Positions 9,961 to 20,276 of a stretch of 46,798 bases of DNA are shown piece after piece. Origin of the DNA: an uncultured SAR116 cluster alpha proteobacterium (GTDB lineage Bacteria; Pseudomonadota; Alphaproteobacteria; Puniceispirillales; Puniceispirillaceae); assembly GCA_902573725.1 (NCBI GenBank), contig CACGLE010000009.1:1-46798 (forward strand). The letters are read 5' to 3'. Both the position numbers and the translations under genes were made by a program. The number at the start of each line of letters is the position of its first letter. The stretch's first letter is position 1. Under the pieces are notes generated by a model. The model did not search any database. It had not been told where the DNA came from and saw only the letters and a program-made list of their open reading frames with translations.

Positions 9961-10833
9961 ATGGCCAATCTAAAAGATCTAAAAACGCGAATTAATAGCG
10001 TAAAATCTACTCAGAAGATCACTTCTGCTATGAAAATGGTCGCGGCTGCTAAACTACGGCGTGCGCAAGAAGTTGCTGAGGCAGGGCGGCCATATAGTTC
10101 CCGAATGCAGCAAGTGATTTCAGGGCTCGCTGCTAATGCAAATAAGTCAAATTCGCCTGAACTGCTTGTTGGTAGAGAAGATGTAAAAACACATTTATTG
10201 ATAATTGTATCAGCAGATAAAGGCCTATGTGGTGGCTTTAATGGCTCAATAGCAAGGCAAACAAGACAAGAGATCAATAGACTTGAAAATGAAGGTAAAT
10301 CTGTTCTTGTTTATATGGTTGGTAAAAAAGCGTCAGATAACTTAGGGCGCGAAATTTCAAATAAAACATTTGAACGTATTGAAAATCTTCAAGGTAGTAA
10401 TGTTGATTACAATAAAGTTAGAGGCGTTGCGGAAAAGATATTATTAGGTTTCGCTGATAATCAGTTTGACCAAGTGTCAATAATATATAATCAGTTTGTG
10501 AATGCTATTACTCAAAACGTTGTTGTGGCCCCTTTAATTCCAGCAAATGTGGTCGGTGAGCAGGATAATGAAAGCTTGGTAGTTTATGACTATGAACCAG
10601 AACAAAATGAATTGTTAGAGTTGTTGCTACCTCGTAATATTACCACTCAAATTTTTAGTGCTTTGTTGGAGTCCTCAGCAGCCGAACTCGCTGCGAGGAT
10701 GACAGCGATGGATAATGCAACTAGAAACGCAGGGGATATGATAGATAGCCTGACTTTGGTGTATAACAGGACGCGTCAGGCAAATATTACTAAAGAATTG
10801 ATAGAAATCATTTCGGGTGCAGAAGCACTATAA
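9961..10833 (+). CDS. atpG: ATP synthase F1 subunit gamma
   Basis: Central rotor shaft of F1, 290 aa. The N-terminal helix carries the family signature (LKTRINSVKSTQKITSAMKMV) and the C-terminal helix the matching rotor half (ATRNAGDMIDSLTLVYNRTRQ). An AAAGGA lies upstream of the ATG. The middle segment contains the usual KGLCGGFN loop. It sits between atpA and atpD as in alphaproteobacterial F1 operons. Confidence 0.97.
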   Translation: MANLKDLKTRINSVKSTQKITSAMKMVAAAKLRRAQEVAEAGRPYSSRMQQVISGLAANANKSNSPELLVGREDVKTHLLIIVSADKGLCGGFNGSIARQTRQEINRLENEGKSVLVYMVGKKASDNLGREISNKTFERIENLQGSNVDYNKVRGVAEKILLGFADNQFDQVSIIYNQFVNAITQNVVVAPLIPANVVGEQDNESLVVYDYEPEQNELLELLLPRNITTQIFSALLESSAAELAARMTAMDNATRNAGDMIDSLTLVYNRTRQANITKELIEIISGAEAL

Positions 10834-10839
10834 TTTTAA

Positions 10840-12291
<1,452 letters not shown>

Positions 12292-12316
12292 AGATCGTTT
12301 AGAGAAGATATAGATA

Positions 12317-12670
12317 ATGGCCGAATCAATAAATATTGAGCTTGTAACCCCATCTGAGATGTTGTTTACCGACACTGCTGATATGGTTGTTGTTCCAGGG
12401 AGTGAGGGTGTTTTTGGAGTTTTGCCAAGACATGCAGCCACACTCGCTAATCTTCAACGGGGTAAGATAAATGTTTATCATAACGGTTCGATAACACGAA
12501 GATTTTTTATAGATGGTGGCGTGGCTGATGTTTTGCCTGAACGAGTAATTATACTAGCTGAACGAGCTGTTGACCTTGATTCAGTTTCAATAGAGCAGCT
12601 GGAAGAACGTGCTGTTAATGCAACAGAATCAGAGGTATCATTTATTACAGCAGTAAAAAAAGCTATTTAA
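12317..12670 (+). CDS. atpC: ATP synthase F1 subunit epsilon (short form)
   Basis: Epsilon subunit of the rotor, 117 aa. The N-terminal beta-sandwich is intact (VTPSEMLF, VVPGSEGVFGVLPRHA, FIDGGVADV). Only about 30 residues follow it, enough for one helix (SVSIEQLEERAVNA...), where canonical bacterial epsilon of about 130-140 aa has a two-helix hairpin. The inhibitory C-terminal arm is therefore probably reduced or missing. The stop is clean and no continuation is seen in other frames, so this looks like genuine shortening. It is the last gene of the F1 operon and converges on rppH. Confidence 0.94.
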   Translation: MAESINIELVTPSEMLFTDTADMVVVPGSEGVFGVLPRHAATLANLQRGKINVYHNGSITRRFFIDGGVADVLPERVIILAERAVDLDSVSIEQLEERAVNATESEVSFITAVKKAI

Positions 12671-12738
12671 TATTTCCATAACTAACTTAGTTTGCATGTT
12701 CATTTTTTTGCTAAATATCAAACGAAATTTATTTGAAG

Positions 12739-13212
12739 TTAAAAATACTGTTTAAACACATTTAAAACATTTTCATAAACTCCCCGTTTAAAAGGAGCAG
12801 CTAGAGAAGTAAGCTGATGTGGGCAGATCCATTTCCATTTTGAAAATTCTGGTATGTGAGTTTTAATATTTATGTCACTGTCTATGCCAGTAAATTTGAG
12901 CGCAACCCACTTTTGGGTTTGCCCCCTATATTTTTGGTCCCATAATTTATTAGCCAAAATTTCAGGAATATCATAATTTAACCATTCAGGATGGATAGCT
13001 ATTATAGACGCCTTATCGGTTCCAATCTCTTCTTTCATTTCACGAAAACAAGCAGTTTCGACATCCTCTCCCTTATCAATACCTCCTTGTGGCATCTGCC
13101 ATGCCTCAAGATGGTTATCAATTCGTTGTCCTGCAAATATTTGATTATTTGAATTAATAAGCATAATTCCAACGCATGGACGGTAGGGTCTTCTTTGATA
13201 TTCCAACTCCAT
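12739..13212 (-). CDS. rppH: RNA pyrophosphohydrolase (Nudix)
   Basis: Nudix hydrolase of 157 aa that removes pyrophosphate from mRNA 5' ends, or hydrolyses dinucleoside polyphosphates (IalA/NudH family). The Nudix box is complete from G43 to G64 (GGIDKGED...REMKEEIG). The N-terminal YRPCVGIMLIN and the WQMPQGGID segment are typical of RppH. It lies 11 bases downstream of ctpA, the last gene of a long leftward chain, a pairing common in alphaproteobacteria. Function is inferred from family. Confidence 0.93.
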   Translation of the reverse strand: MELEYQRRPYRPCVGIMLINSNNQIFAGQRIDNHLEAWQMPQGGIDKGEDVETACFREMKEEIGTDKASIIAIHPEWLNYDIPEILANKLWDQKYRGQTQKWVALKFTGIDSDINIKTHIPEFSKWKWICPHQLTSLAAPFKRGVYENVLNVFKQYF

Positions 13213-13223
13213 AATTTTTCTTC

Positions 13224-14531
13224 CTATTGAAACTTTTCAGCAGACACATTATTGAAAATGCTGATCCCATGAATTAAATCAATGGCTCTAGCTAGTTGAA
13301 AATCAATTTCTGATTGTTTGGGCTGATCATTTGATTGTTCCTCCTCCGCACCCTCTTTTCCAGAATCTATAGCACCTTTCAAATCTTCCTCGCGCACGTC
13401 TACATCATTTATTTCCTCAATTCTGGCTAGTTCAACTTCAATATCAGGCAAAATTCCCTTACTTTGTATAGAAACACCTGAAGGAGTATAATATAACGCT
13501 GTTGTAAGTCGAATAGCCCCATGTCCAGGCATCGCAATAACACTTTGAACTGAACCTTTTCCAAAAGATCTGTTGCCCATAATAATAGCGCGCTTATGGT
13601 CCTTTAAAGCGCCTGCAACTATTTCTGACGCTGATGCAGAACCAGAGTTTATGAGTACTACCAATGGTTTTCCTTCTATAATGTCTCCTTCACTTGCATA
13701 CGCATGCGACACATCAGAACCGCTACGCCCACGAGTAGAAACAATTTCTCCTTCCTCTAAAAATGCATCAGCAACTTTTATAGACTGTGTAAGAAGTCCG
13801 CCTGGATTATTTCTTAAATCTAACACGTACCCTTTTAATTGATTTACAGATTCTTTGTTCAAATCATTAATCGCTTGAATGAGTCCAGGATTTGTTTGTT
13901 CAGTAAATTTTGAAATTCTAATATATCCAACATCATTAAATATTTCAGAACGCACACTTCTGATTTTTATTTCGTCTCTGATTATGGCTACATCAAATGG
14001 TTCATCTTGGCCACGTTGAATTGTGACTACAATTTTGCTTCCAATTGGCCCTCTGAGTAATTCAACTGCTTCATCTAAGGGTAATCCGATAAGGCTTTCC
14101 TTATTTGCTTCAATAATAAAGTCACCAGTTTGCAATCCAGCTTCAAATGCTGGCGTATCATCTATCGGAGATACAACTTTTACCATCCCATTCTCTGAGG
14201 TAATTTCAACGCCCAGACCACCAAACTTTCCCGAGGTTTCAACCCGCATTTTTTTGTAGTTTTCTTCTGGAAGAAAAGAGGAATGTGGATCGAGAGAATT
14301 GAGCATTCCATTAATAGCAGAAGTTATCAATTGCTGGTCTGTCTTTTCTTCAACATAACTTGTTTTCACGCGCTGGAATACATCACCAAATAAAGCAAGC
14401 TGCTTATATGCATCGGCCTGATCTCTAGAAAAAGCGTCTTTAAATGACGGATTTGCTAGCCAAATAACGAATAATGCAAGGAGAATAACGCCTCCACGTG
14501 ATATTACTTTGTTGACTAAAGTGACTTTCAT
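13224..14531 (-). CDS. ctpA: S41 family carboxy-terminal processing protease
   Basis: Periplasmic serine protease of the CtpA/Prc family, 435 aa from the chosen start. An N-terminal signal or anchor segment covers about residues 10-28 (ISRGGVILLALFVIWLA). A PDZ domain with GLGVEI follows at about 100-180. The S41 catalytic domain contains the Ser-Lys dyad, Ser300 in NSGSASASE and Lys325 in SFGKGS. The C-terminal tail is acidic and Glu-rich. An ATG at 14540 is also in frame, but AGAGG abuts it; the same AGAGG lies 9 bases before the ATG at 14531, which I prefer. Expected roles are processing of envelope proteins and control of cell-wall hydrolases. Confidence 0.93.
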   Translation of the reverse strand: MKVTLVNKVISRGGVILLALFVIWLANPSFKDAFSRDQADAYKQLALFGDVFQRVKTSYVEEKTDQQLITSAINGMLNSLDPHSSFLPEENYKKMRVETSGKFGGLGVEITSENGMVKVVSPIDDTPAFEAGLQTGDFIIEANKESLIGLPLDEAVELLRGPIGSKIVVTIQRGQDEPFDVAIIRDEIKIRSVRSEIFNDVGYIRISKFTEQTNPGLIQAINDLNKESVNQLKGYVLDLRNNPGGLLTQSIKVADAFLEEGEIVSTRGRSGSDVSHAYASEGDIIEGKPLVVLINSGSASASEIVAGALKDHKRAIIMGNRSFGKGSVQSVIAMPGHGAIRLTTALYYTPSGVSIQSKGILPDIEVELARIEEINDVDVREEDLKGAIDSGKEGAEEEQSNDQPKQSEIDFQLARAIDLIHGISIFNNVSAEKFQ

Positions 14532-14578
14532 AATCGACATCCTCTTTATGGATAAAAATATTTTTCAATCTACAAACA

Positions 14579-16114
14579 TTAAATTGGTTTATTTATAAGA
14601 GAAATACCAGACATTTCATTTGGTTTTTTGACATTTAAGAGATCTAACATTGTTGGTGCTATATCAGCAAGTGTTCCATCGGATAAATTATCTATAGAGG
14701 CCCCAACAATACTGAAAGAAACTAAATTTGTTGTGTGAGCTGTATGTGGTATTTTTTTTATCTCATCCCACATAATGTCGCAGTTACCGTGGTCCGCTGT
14801 TACTATTAATATTCCATTGTTTTCCTCAATATTCTCAATAAGAGATTTTACGCATTTATCTACAGTTTCTACCGCAGTTATAGCTGCTTTTAAGTCCCCC
14901 GTATGGCCAACCATATCCGGATTAGCAAAATTGACAATGATAACGTCTACTGTATGGTTTTTTATAGTCTTTATCGCACTATTTAACAAAAACTTGGCAC
15001 TCATTTCAGGTTGTAAATCATAAGTAGCAACTTTTGGTGAGGCGATTAATTCGCGCAATTCACCTTCAAAAGCCTTCTCTACTCCACCATTAAAAAAGAA
15101 CGTGACGTGAGGATATTTTTCTGTTTCTGCTAAACGTAGTTGTGTCATTCCCGAATTTGAGATTGTTTCTCCTAAACCATTACTTAGGTTCGTTGGTGCG
15201 AAAAGGTAGGGAATTTTATTATTCAAAGTGTCTGATAGCGGTGTCATGGCCAAGCCAATGGATGGTTGTAATTCATCATACGTCTGAATATCTGTTTCTT
15301 CTGGTGTATAAAAGGAAGACATTATTTGTCTCACTCTATCAACACGAAAATTGGCCATAAATATACCATCACAAGGGGCTAATCCCCGATAATTTGCTAT
15401 TGAAATTGACTTGATGAATTCATCTGTCTCACCCCTTTCGTAAGCGTCTTTAATTGCTTGTTCTGGTGTATTGCAATAATGTTTTGCTTTTCCATATTTA
15501 ATTAGGTCATATGCTATCTGAGTACGTTCCCAGCGGTGGTCCCGATCCATACTAAAATATCTTCCAATGACGGTAGCTATTGTTGCCTTAGTTGGGCAGT
15601 TTTTTTTCAGAATAGATAGATAACTTGCACCGCTATTTTGTGCTGTGTCCCTTCCATCAGTAGTTATATGGATATAGACAGGAATATCATGCTGTATTAG
15701 GTGTTTTGTGAATATGCAAATATGGTCAATGTGGGAATGAACGCCACCATCTGATAAAAGTCCCAATATATGAGCGGCACCACCCGTTTTTTTTAGTGAG
15801 GCTATGAATTCAGCTAGCTCATTACTTTTATTTAGAAAATTATCCGTTAAGGCTTTAGTTATCCGGGGTAGGTCCTGTTCAATCACCCTACCAGAGCCAA
15901 TAGTTAGATGTCCTACCTCAGAATTTCCAGGCTGATTATCTGGAAGTCCCACTGCCGGACCAGAGGCCTGTAGCTTACAGGTAGGATAATCTGAGACTAA
16001 TTTATCTAGGTTTGGAGTATCGGCTTGGAAGACAGCGTTTGTCTCTGTTTGACTACCAATACCAAGTCCGTCTAGAATACATAAAACTAATTGTTTTTGT
16101 TTATTTGAAGCCAT
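14579..16114 (-). CDS. gpmI: 2,3-bisphosphoglycerate-independent phosphoglycerate mutase
   Basis: Mn-dependent alkaline-phosphatase-superfamily enzyme that interconverts 3- and 2-phosphoglycerate in glycolysis and gluconeogenesis. The 511 aa match the family. The metal site begins with LCILDGLGIG (D15). The phosphorylated serine is S65 in QPGNSEVGH. C-terminal metal motifs include ANPDMVGHTG and VTADHGNCD. The gene is 38 bases upstream of ctpA. The gap towards rlmH (16115-16202) is AT-rich and may hold its promoter, but no clear boxes are visible. Confidence 0.97.
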   Translation of the reverse strand: MASNKQKQLVLCILDGLGIGSQTETNAVFQADTPNLDKLVSDYPTCKLQASGPAVGLPDNQPGNSEVGHLTIGSGRVIEQDLPRITKALTDNFLNKSNELAEFIASLKKTGGAAHILGLLSDGGVHSHIDHICIFTKHLIQHDIPVYIHITTDGRDTAQNSGASYLSILKKNCPTKATIATVIGRYFSMDRDHRWERTQIAYDLIKYGKAKHYCNTPEQAIKDAYERGETDEFIKSISIANYRGLAPCDGIFMANFRVDRVRQIMSSFYTPEETDIQTYDELQPSIGLAMTPLSDTLNNKIPYLFAPTNLSNGLGETISNSGMTQLRLAETEKYPHVTFFFNGGVEKAFEGELRELIASPKVATYDLQPEMSAKFLLNSAIKTIKNHTVDVIIVNFANPDMVGHTGDLKAAITAVETVDKCVKSLIENIEENNGILIVTADHGNCDIMWDEIKKIPHTAHTTNLVSFSIVGASIDNLSDGTLADIAPTMLDLLNVKKPNEMSGISLINKPI

Positions 16115-16202
16115 TTTTTTGAAATATAATTTTGGATTAAGCTATTCGCAATTAATCGATTTTAATAGTTTTTAACAAAAATAATTTATAACTCATACCG
16201 CA

Positions 16203-16673
16203 TTAGTGACTATTATGATAGGGATGATTTTTTAGAATCATTTCGGCGCGATAGAGTTGTTCTGCAAGCATAGCCCGAAATAATAAGTGTGGCCAGGTGG
16301 CGCTACCAAACCTAATACAACAATGCGCTGAGCTAATAAGTTTTTCAGAATGTCCATTCGCACCTCCTACAGCAAAATAACAAGCGGGTATAGCTTTGTT
16401 ACGCCATGTTTTAATAATTTCTGCTAATTGTTCGGAGCTGGTGTCAATACCAGATTTGTCCATAACGATAAGGCGATAACCCTTAACTGCCTGTAGGGAA
16501 AGAAATTTAATTACTTTTTCACCTTCCTTTGAGTTCCCTCCAGAGTTTGATGAGCGTGAACCCTCAAGCTCAACAATAGTTCCAGAAAAAGGTAATCTAT
16601 TGAAATAAGTTTGTGTTAATTCGTAAGAAGGGTGATTTTTTTGCTTTCCGAAAGCAATTATATGTAAACGCAT
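16203..16673 (-). CDS. rlmH: 23S rRNA (pseudouridine1915-N3)-methyltransferase
   Basis: SPOUT-family methyltransferase of 156 aa that methylates pseudouridine 1915 in helix 69 of 23S rRNA. The N-terminal MRLHIIAFGK, the central FAVGGANGHS (SAM-binding knot region) and the C-terminal LLFRAMLAEQLYRAEMILKNHPYH are diagnostic. The family's usual GG.xG and AEQLYRA..I....YH patterns are intact. It lies just downstream of rsfS; both act on the 50S subunit. Confidence 0.96.
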   Translation of the reverse strand: MRLHIIAFGKQKNHPSYELTQTYFNRLPFSGTIVELEGSRSSNSGGNSKEGEKVIKFLSLQAVKGYRLIVMDKSGIDTSSEQLAEIIKTWRNKAIPACYFAVGGANGHSEKLISSAHCCIRFGSATWPHLLFRAMLAEQLYRAEMILKNHPYHNSH

Positions 16674-16723
16674 AAATTGTAACTAGGCCTCGATTAAATT
16701 CAGCTTCATTAATATTATAAATT

Positions 16724-17101
16724 TTAATCTACCGATACTTGAATGCTCTCGTCATTCGCGGAAGCTAACCACATTCTCTCGAGACCGTAAAATTCCCTAA
16801 CCTCAGGCTTGAATAAATGAACAATAACATCGCACGCGTCTAATAAAACCCAATCTGCTTGTTTAACACCTTCTCGACCAAGAATAGTGACACCAGCTTT
16901 TTTTAATTTTACTTCAAGGTTCTGTGCCATCGAAAGTACTTTTCTTGAAGAAGTACCAGATGCTATAACAATATAATCAGCGATAGAAGAAGTATTTCCA
17001 AGAGGAATAGATAAAATATCCTCACCCTTCTCATCATCTAACGCTTGTAAAACAAGCGTATTTAGCTCTTCAGGTGAAAGATGTTCTTTTTTTCTGAAAA
17101 T
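16724..17101 (-). CDS. rsfS: Ribosomal silencing factor RsfS, apparently starting at ATT
   Basis: RsfS binds L14 and blocks 30S-50S joining. The full product is 125 aa (LSPEELNTLVLQALDDEKGEDI, ADYIVIASGTSSRKV, ADWVLLDACDVIVHLF, REFYGLERMW). The only ATG in this frame (16930) would start at residue 58 and delete the first half of the domain. Upstream, homology runs to an in-frame TAG at 17105-17107. No ATG, GTG, TTG or CTG exists between them. An ATT at 17099-17101 lies exactly 7 bases after AAGGAG, so I call it the initiator, as in infC. The alternative is an indel in the A7 run just inside the gene, which would join an ATG in another frame. Confidence 0.88.
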   Translation of the reverse strand: MFRKKEHLSPEELNTLVLQALDDEKGEDILSIPLGNTSSIADYIVIASGTSSRKVLSMAQNLEVKLKKAGVTILGREGVKQADWVLLDACDVIVHLFKPEVREFYGLERMWLASANDESIQVSVD

Positions 17102-17108
17102 TTTCTAT

Positions 17109-17114
17109 CTCCTT
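17109..17114 (-). promoter_or_regulatory. Shine-Dalgarno that fixes the rsfS ATT start
   Basis: On the minus strand AAGGAG occupies 17109-17114, followed by a 7-base spacer and then ATT at 17099-17101. It is one of the strongest ribosome-binding sites in the window. It cannot serve the ATG at 16930, about 180 bases downstream. Confidence 0.75.
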
Positions 17115-17180
17115 TTTAAACTTTACATACGACATATAGCGTTTTTTCACTTTTTCTACAACAGAGATGAAAGTAAGTTA

Positions 17181-17819
17181 TTAATTAGGCATATTTTTCC
17201 TAATTTTTGTTGCTGAAATTGTATTTCGAGTTGCAAAAGAAAAAGCCCATTTGCGTTTGCGACCAGTTCCTAAACGACTCGGCGGACACCTACTACCAAG
17301 GATTGAAACACTTTTGCTGGAAAGTGCCTTAAAGGTAAAATTAGGTCTGTTCATTACAAATATGTCCACGAGTTTTGCAATTCGATGTGCGTCCTTCCAT
17401 TGAAAAAACTGTATTAGATTATCCGCACCCATTATCCAGATGAATGAAGTAACCGGAAATTGCAGACGTAATCGAGATAAGGTAATAATTGTTGACGCTC
17501 TTTTGTGAGGGAAGCAATTTGCAATTTGAAGCTGATGTTCATAATCAAGTACCTTAAGCCAAGGCACATTATTAGCAACCATTATTGCGCTTAATAGTCT
17601 GTGTTCAAACGGCATCATGTTAATATCGGACTTCAAAGGATTTTTTGGACTAACTAGCCACCATACTTCACTTAATTTGGCTTGTTTTTTTGCAACTTCT
17701 GCGATTTCTTTATGTGCCTGATGAGCTGGATTAAATGACCCCCCCATTAATCCGATACGTTGTTTTCTTAAATGATGAGAAAGGCGTGTTATAAAAACAT
17801 TTTTACTTTCGCGTTTCAC
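17181..17819 (-). CDS. nadD: Nicotinate-nucleotide adenylyltransferase
   Basis: NaMN adenylyltransferase of NAD biosynthesis, 212 aa. The nucleotidyltransferase motif GGSFNPAHQAH lies near residues 26-36. The C-terminal ISATKIR corresponds to the ISxTxIR motif. Usual members have GGSFNPPHxGH, so the second Pro and the Gly are substituted here (A and A), but the catalytic histidines are present. The start is a GTG at 17819, inside the last codons of proA (17-base overlap), preceded by AGGGGG. The neighbours proA and rsfS fit the usual proBA-nadD-rsfS-rlmH order. Confidence 0.93.
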   Translation of the reverse strand: MKRESKNVFITRLSHHLRKQRIGLMGGSFNPAHQAHKEIAEVAKKQAKLSEVWWLVSPKNPLKSDINMMPFEHRLLSAIMVANNVPWLKVLDYEHQLQIANCFPHKRASTIITLSRLRLQFPVTSFIWIMGADNLIQFFQWKDAHRIAKLVDIFVMNRPNFTFKALSSKSVSILGSRCPPSRLGTGRKRKWAFSFATRNTISATKIRKNMPN

Positions 17820-19089
17820 CGTGCCCCCTTACAATATATTTAAAACTTGTAAGTTGTTCAGCGCCGACAGGACCTCTGGCATGCAGTTTTCCTGTTGCAA
17901 TTCCAATTTCTGCTCCCATTCCAAATTCACCTCCGTCTGCAAATTGGGTAGATGCATTTGTCATAACAATCGCACTATCAACTTCTGCTAAAAACCGTTC
18001 GGCTAGATTTTTATTTTGCGTGATAATAGACTCCGTATGGCCAGAGCTATATTTATTGATATGGTCTATAGCAGTTTCAAAATTCTCTACAATTTTTATA
18101 GATAAAATTGCATCTAAATACTCTGTGTGCCAATCTTCCTCATCTGCCTTCTTAATTGAGGGTAAAATTTTCCTTACTTCTTCATCTCCTCGAAGTTCGC
18201 ATCCAGCTTTTAAGAGGCTATCCGAAATATCTGGCAGTAATTCACGAGAAACAGACTTATCAATAAGTAAAGTTTCACAAGCGCCGCAAATTCCTGTTCT
18301 TCGCATTTTTGCATTTAAGGTGATTTCGCGCGCCATATCGGGGTCTGCTTCTTCTGCTATATAAATGTGGCAAATACCTTCAAGGTGGGAAAAAACAGGG
18401 ACACGAGCTACTTCTTGCACTAAACTTACTAAAGATTTACCACCCCTCGGAACAATTACATCTATTTTTCCAGCAGCTTGTAATAATAGATTTACAGCTT
18501 CTCTATCTGATGTTGGTATCATTTGAATAGCTGACTTTGGTAATTCAACGTCACTCAGACATTCTTGCATTAATTCTGTAAGAAAAGAGCTCGTGTGAAA
18601 AGAATCCGAACCACCACGCAATATTGCTGAATTGCCTGATTTAAGACATAATGCACCAGCATCAATAGTTACATTGGGTCTAGACTCGTAAATAATACCG
18701 ATTGTACCAAGTGAAGTAGATATACGTTCAATTTCAAGTCCAGATTTAACATTCCATTTTGATAATGTTTTACCTAAAGGATCTGGCATTTGCGCAATAT
18801 TTTCTACCCCAGCCGCCATATCATTTATTCTTTCTGGGGTAAGCTTTAGTCTATCAACGAAAGATGAAGGAAGCTGTTTATCATTTGCATTAGACAAGTC
18901 TAATTGGTTAGCGGTGACAATTTGTTTGCTGAGAGCTCTTATTCTTTCAGCAATTTTGGTTAACGCTGAACACCTTATCAAATGCGAAGATTGTCCCAAT
19001 AACAGTTGTGCTTGTCTTGCTTCGTGAGTTAGATAATCTATCATATCAACAACAGATAAGTCTTTTATGTATTTATTAGGTTGACTCAT
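17803..19089 (-). CDS. proA: Glutamate-5-semialdehyde dehydrogenase (gamma-glutamyl phosphate reductase)
   Basis: Second step of proline synthesis: NADPH-dependent reduction of glutamyl-5-phosphate. The 428 aa are typical of the aldehyde-dehydrogenase fold. The catalytic cysteine is C268 in TGICGACETLL. Conserved segments include GTIGIIYESRPNV and LKSGNSAILRGG. The ATG overlaps the end of proB by 14 bases, so the two pathway enzymes are translationally coupled. Confidence 0.97.
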   Translation of the reverse strand: MSQPNKYIKDLSVVDMIDYLTHEARQAQLLLGQSSHLIRCSALTKIAERIRALSKQIVTANQLDLSNANDKQLPSSFVDRLKLTPERINDMAAGVENIAQMPDPLGKTLSKWNVKSGLEIERISTSLGTIGIIYESRPNVTIDAGALCLKSGNSAILRGGSDSFHTSSFLTELMQECLSDVELPKSAIQMIPTSDREAVNLLLQAAGKIDVIVPRGGKSLVSLVQEVARVPVFSHLEGICHIYIAEEADPDMAREITLNAKMRRTGICGACETLLIDKSVSRELLPDISDSLLKAGCELRGDEEVRKILPSIKKADEEDWHTEYLDAILSIKIVENFETAIDHINKYSSGHTESIITQNKNLAERFLAEVDSAIVMTNASTQFADGGEFGMGAEIGIATGKLHARGPVGAEQLTSFKYIVRGHGETRK

Positions 19090-20230
19090 TATCTTCTCTT
19101 TTTATTTTCATCATTACTAAATCATCAGCGTGAATTAATTCAGCGCGTCCTTGAAACCCCACTATTGAGACGAAAGAAGCACTTTTTTTACCTTTTAGCT
19201 GATTTGCCTGCTTATTAGAATAGTTTGAGAGACCTCTAGCTATTTCAAAATTGTCATCTGTCTTCACCGAAATAACATCACCTCTTTCAAAATTTCCAGA
19301 AATAGATTTTATACCCACTGGTAATAAAGATTTTCCTTCACTTATTGCTTTTAAGGCACCTTCATCAACCGTTACACTGCCCGACACTTTAAGGCTTCCA
19401 GCAATCCATTTTTCACGAGCTGTATGTGGTTCTATCCTTGAATAAAATAAACTTGCACGGTCGCCATTTAGCAAGCGATTTAGGGGGTTTTTAGGTCGAC
19501 CATCGCAAATAATCATGTCAGCGCCGGCTTTTGTTGCAATCTGGCCTGCTGATAATTTTGTTATCATTCCACCAGAGGCAAAATTCGATTTTGCACTACC
19601 TCCCATAGCTAAAATATCTTCCGTAATTTCATTGATTTCTGGGACGTGTTTGGCATTTACATTACGTGAAGGGTCAGCGGTATATAATCCATCAATATCA
19701 GATAATAAAATTAGTAGATCAGCAGAAAGCATTCCTGCTACCCGAGCTGCTAGCCTATCATTATCCCCAAATCTTATTTCATATGTTGTTACAGTATCAT
19801 TTTCATTTACAACAGGAATAACATCGAGGTTTAAGAGTGTCTTCATTGTTGCTCTGGCATTTAAGTGACGTCTTCTTGTTTCTGTATCTTCTGGTGCGAG
19901 TAAAATTTGTGCGGCGGTAATTTGATGTTGTTCTAGATAATGAGCCCAAAGTTGCATGAGCTGTCCTTGTCCAACAGCAGCAGCAGCTTGTTTTTCTTCA
20001 AGTTTTATGGATTTAAATTTAAGATTAAGGATCTCCCGTCCAATTGCAATGGACCCAGAAGAAACAAGCACAATTTTCTTTCCACTTGATTTTAATAAAG
20101 CAATATCTTTGCAAAGAGATTTGACCCAATGTGATTTTATTTTGCCAGTCGATTCATTTATAAGTAAAGCAGACCCAATTTTGATTACAATGCAGGATGC
20201 CTCTCTTACTTTTTTTGATAAATTTTTCAC
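19076..20230 (-). CDS. proB: Glutamate 5-kinase
   Basis: First enzyme of proline synthesis; ATP-dependent phosphorylation of glutamate. The 384 aa contain an N-terminal amino-acid-kinase domain (VIKIGSALL, LVSSGSIAIG, VVNENDTV, FGDNDRLAARVA, ASGGMITKL) and a C-terminal PUA domain (about residues 285-375), the long bacterial form. The start is a GTG at 20228-20230 preceded by AAGG. It sits between obgE and proA, an order common in alphaproteobacteria. Feedback inhibition by proline is expected from the family, not visible in sequence. Confidence 0.96.
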   Translation of the reverse strand: MKNLSKKVREASCIVIKIGSALLINESTGKIKSHWVKSLCKDIALLKSSGKKIVLVSSGSIAIGREILNLKFKSIKLEEKQAAAAVGQGQLMQLWAHYLEQHQITAAQILLAPEDTETRRRHLNARATMKTLLNLDVIPVVNENDTVTTYEIRFGDNDRLAARVAGMLSADLLILLSDIDGLYTADPSRNVNAKHVPEINEITEDILAMGGSAKSNFASGGMITKLSAGQIATKAGADMIICDGRPKNPLNRLLNGDRASLFYSRIEPHTAREKWIAGSLKVSGSVTVDEGALKAISEGKSLLPVGIKSISGNFERGDVISVKTDDNFEIARGLSNYSNKQANQLKGKKSASFVSIVGFQGRAELIHADDLVMMKIKREDNEST

Positions 20231-20276
20231 GTAAGTTAAAACCTTGCTTTAGTTACTTCTCAAATAGTAATTCATT

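Noticed and set aside
12675-12687. AACTAA-C-TTAGTT palindrome as the terminator of the atp operon
   Set aside because: A one-base loop cannot form a hairpin, and no GC stem or adjacent T run is seen.
16724-16930. rsfS as a 68-aa gene starting at ATG 16930
   Set aside because: It would remove the first half of the RsfS domain, including ADYIVIASGTSSR, and has no ribosome-binding site. The frame upstream matches the family to an ATT after AAGGAG.
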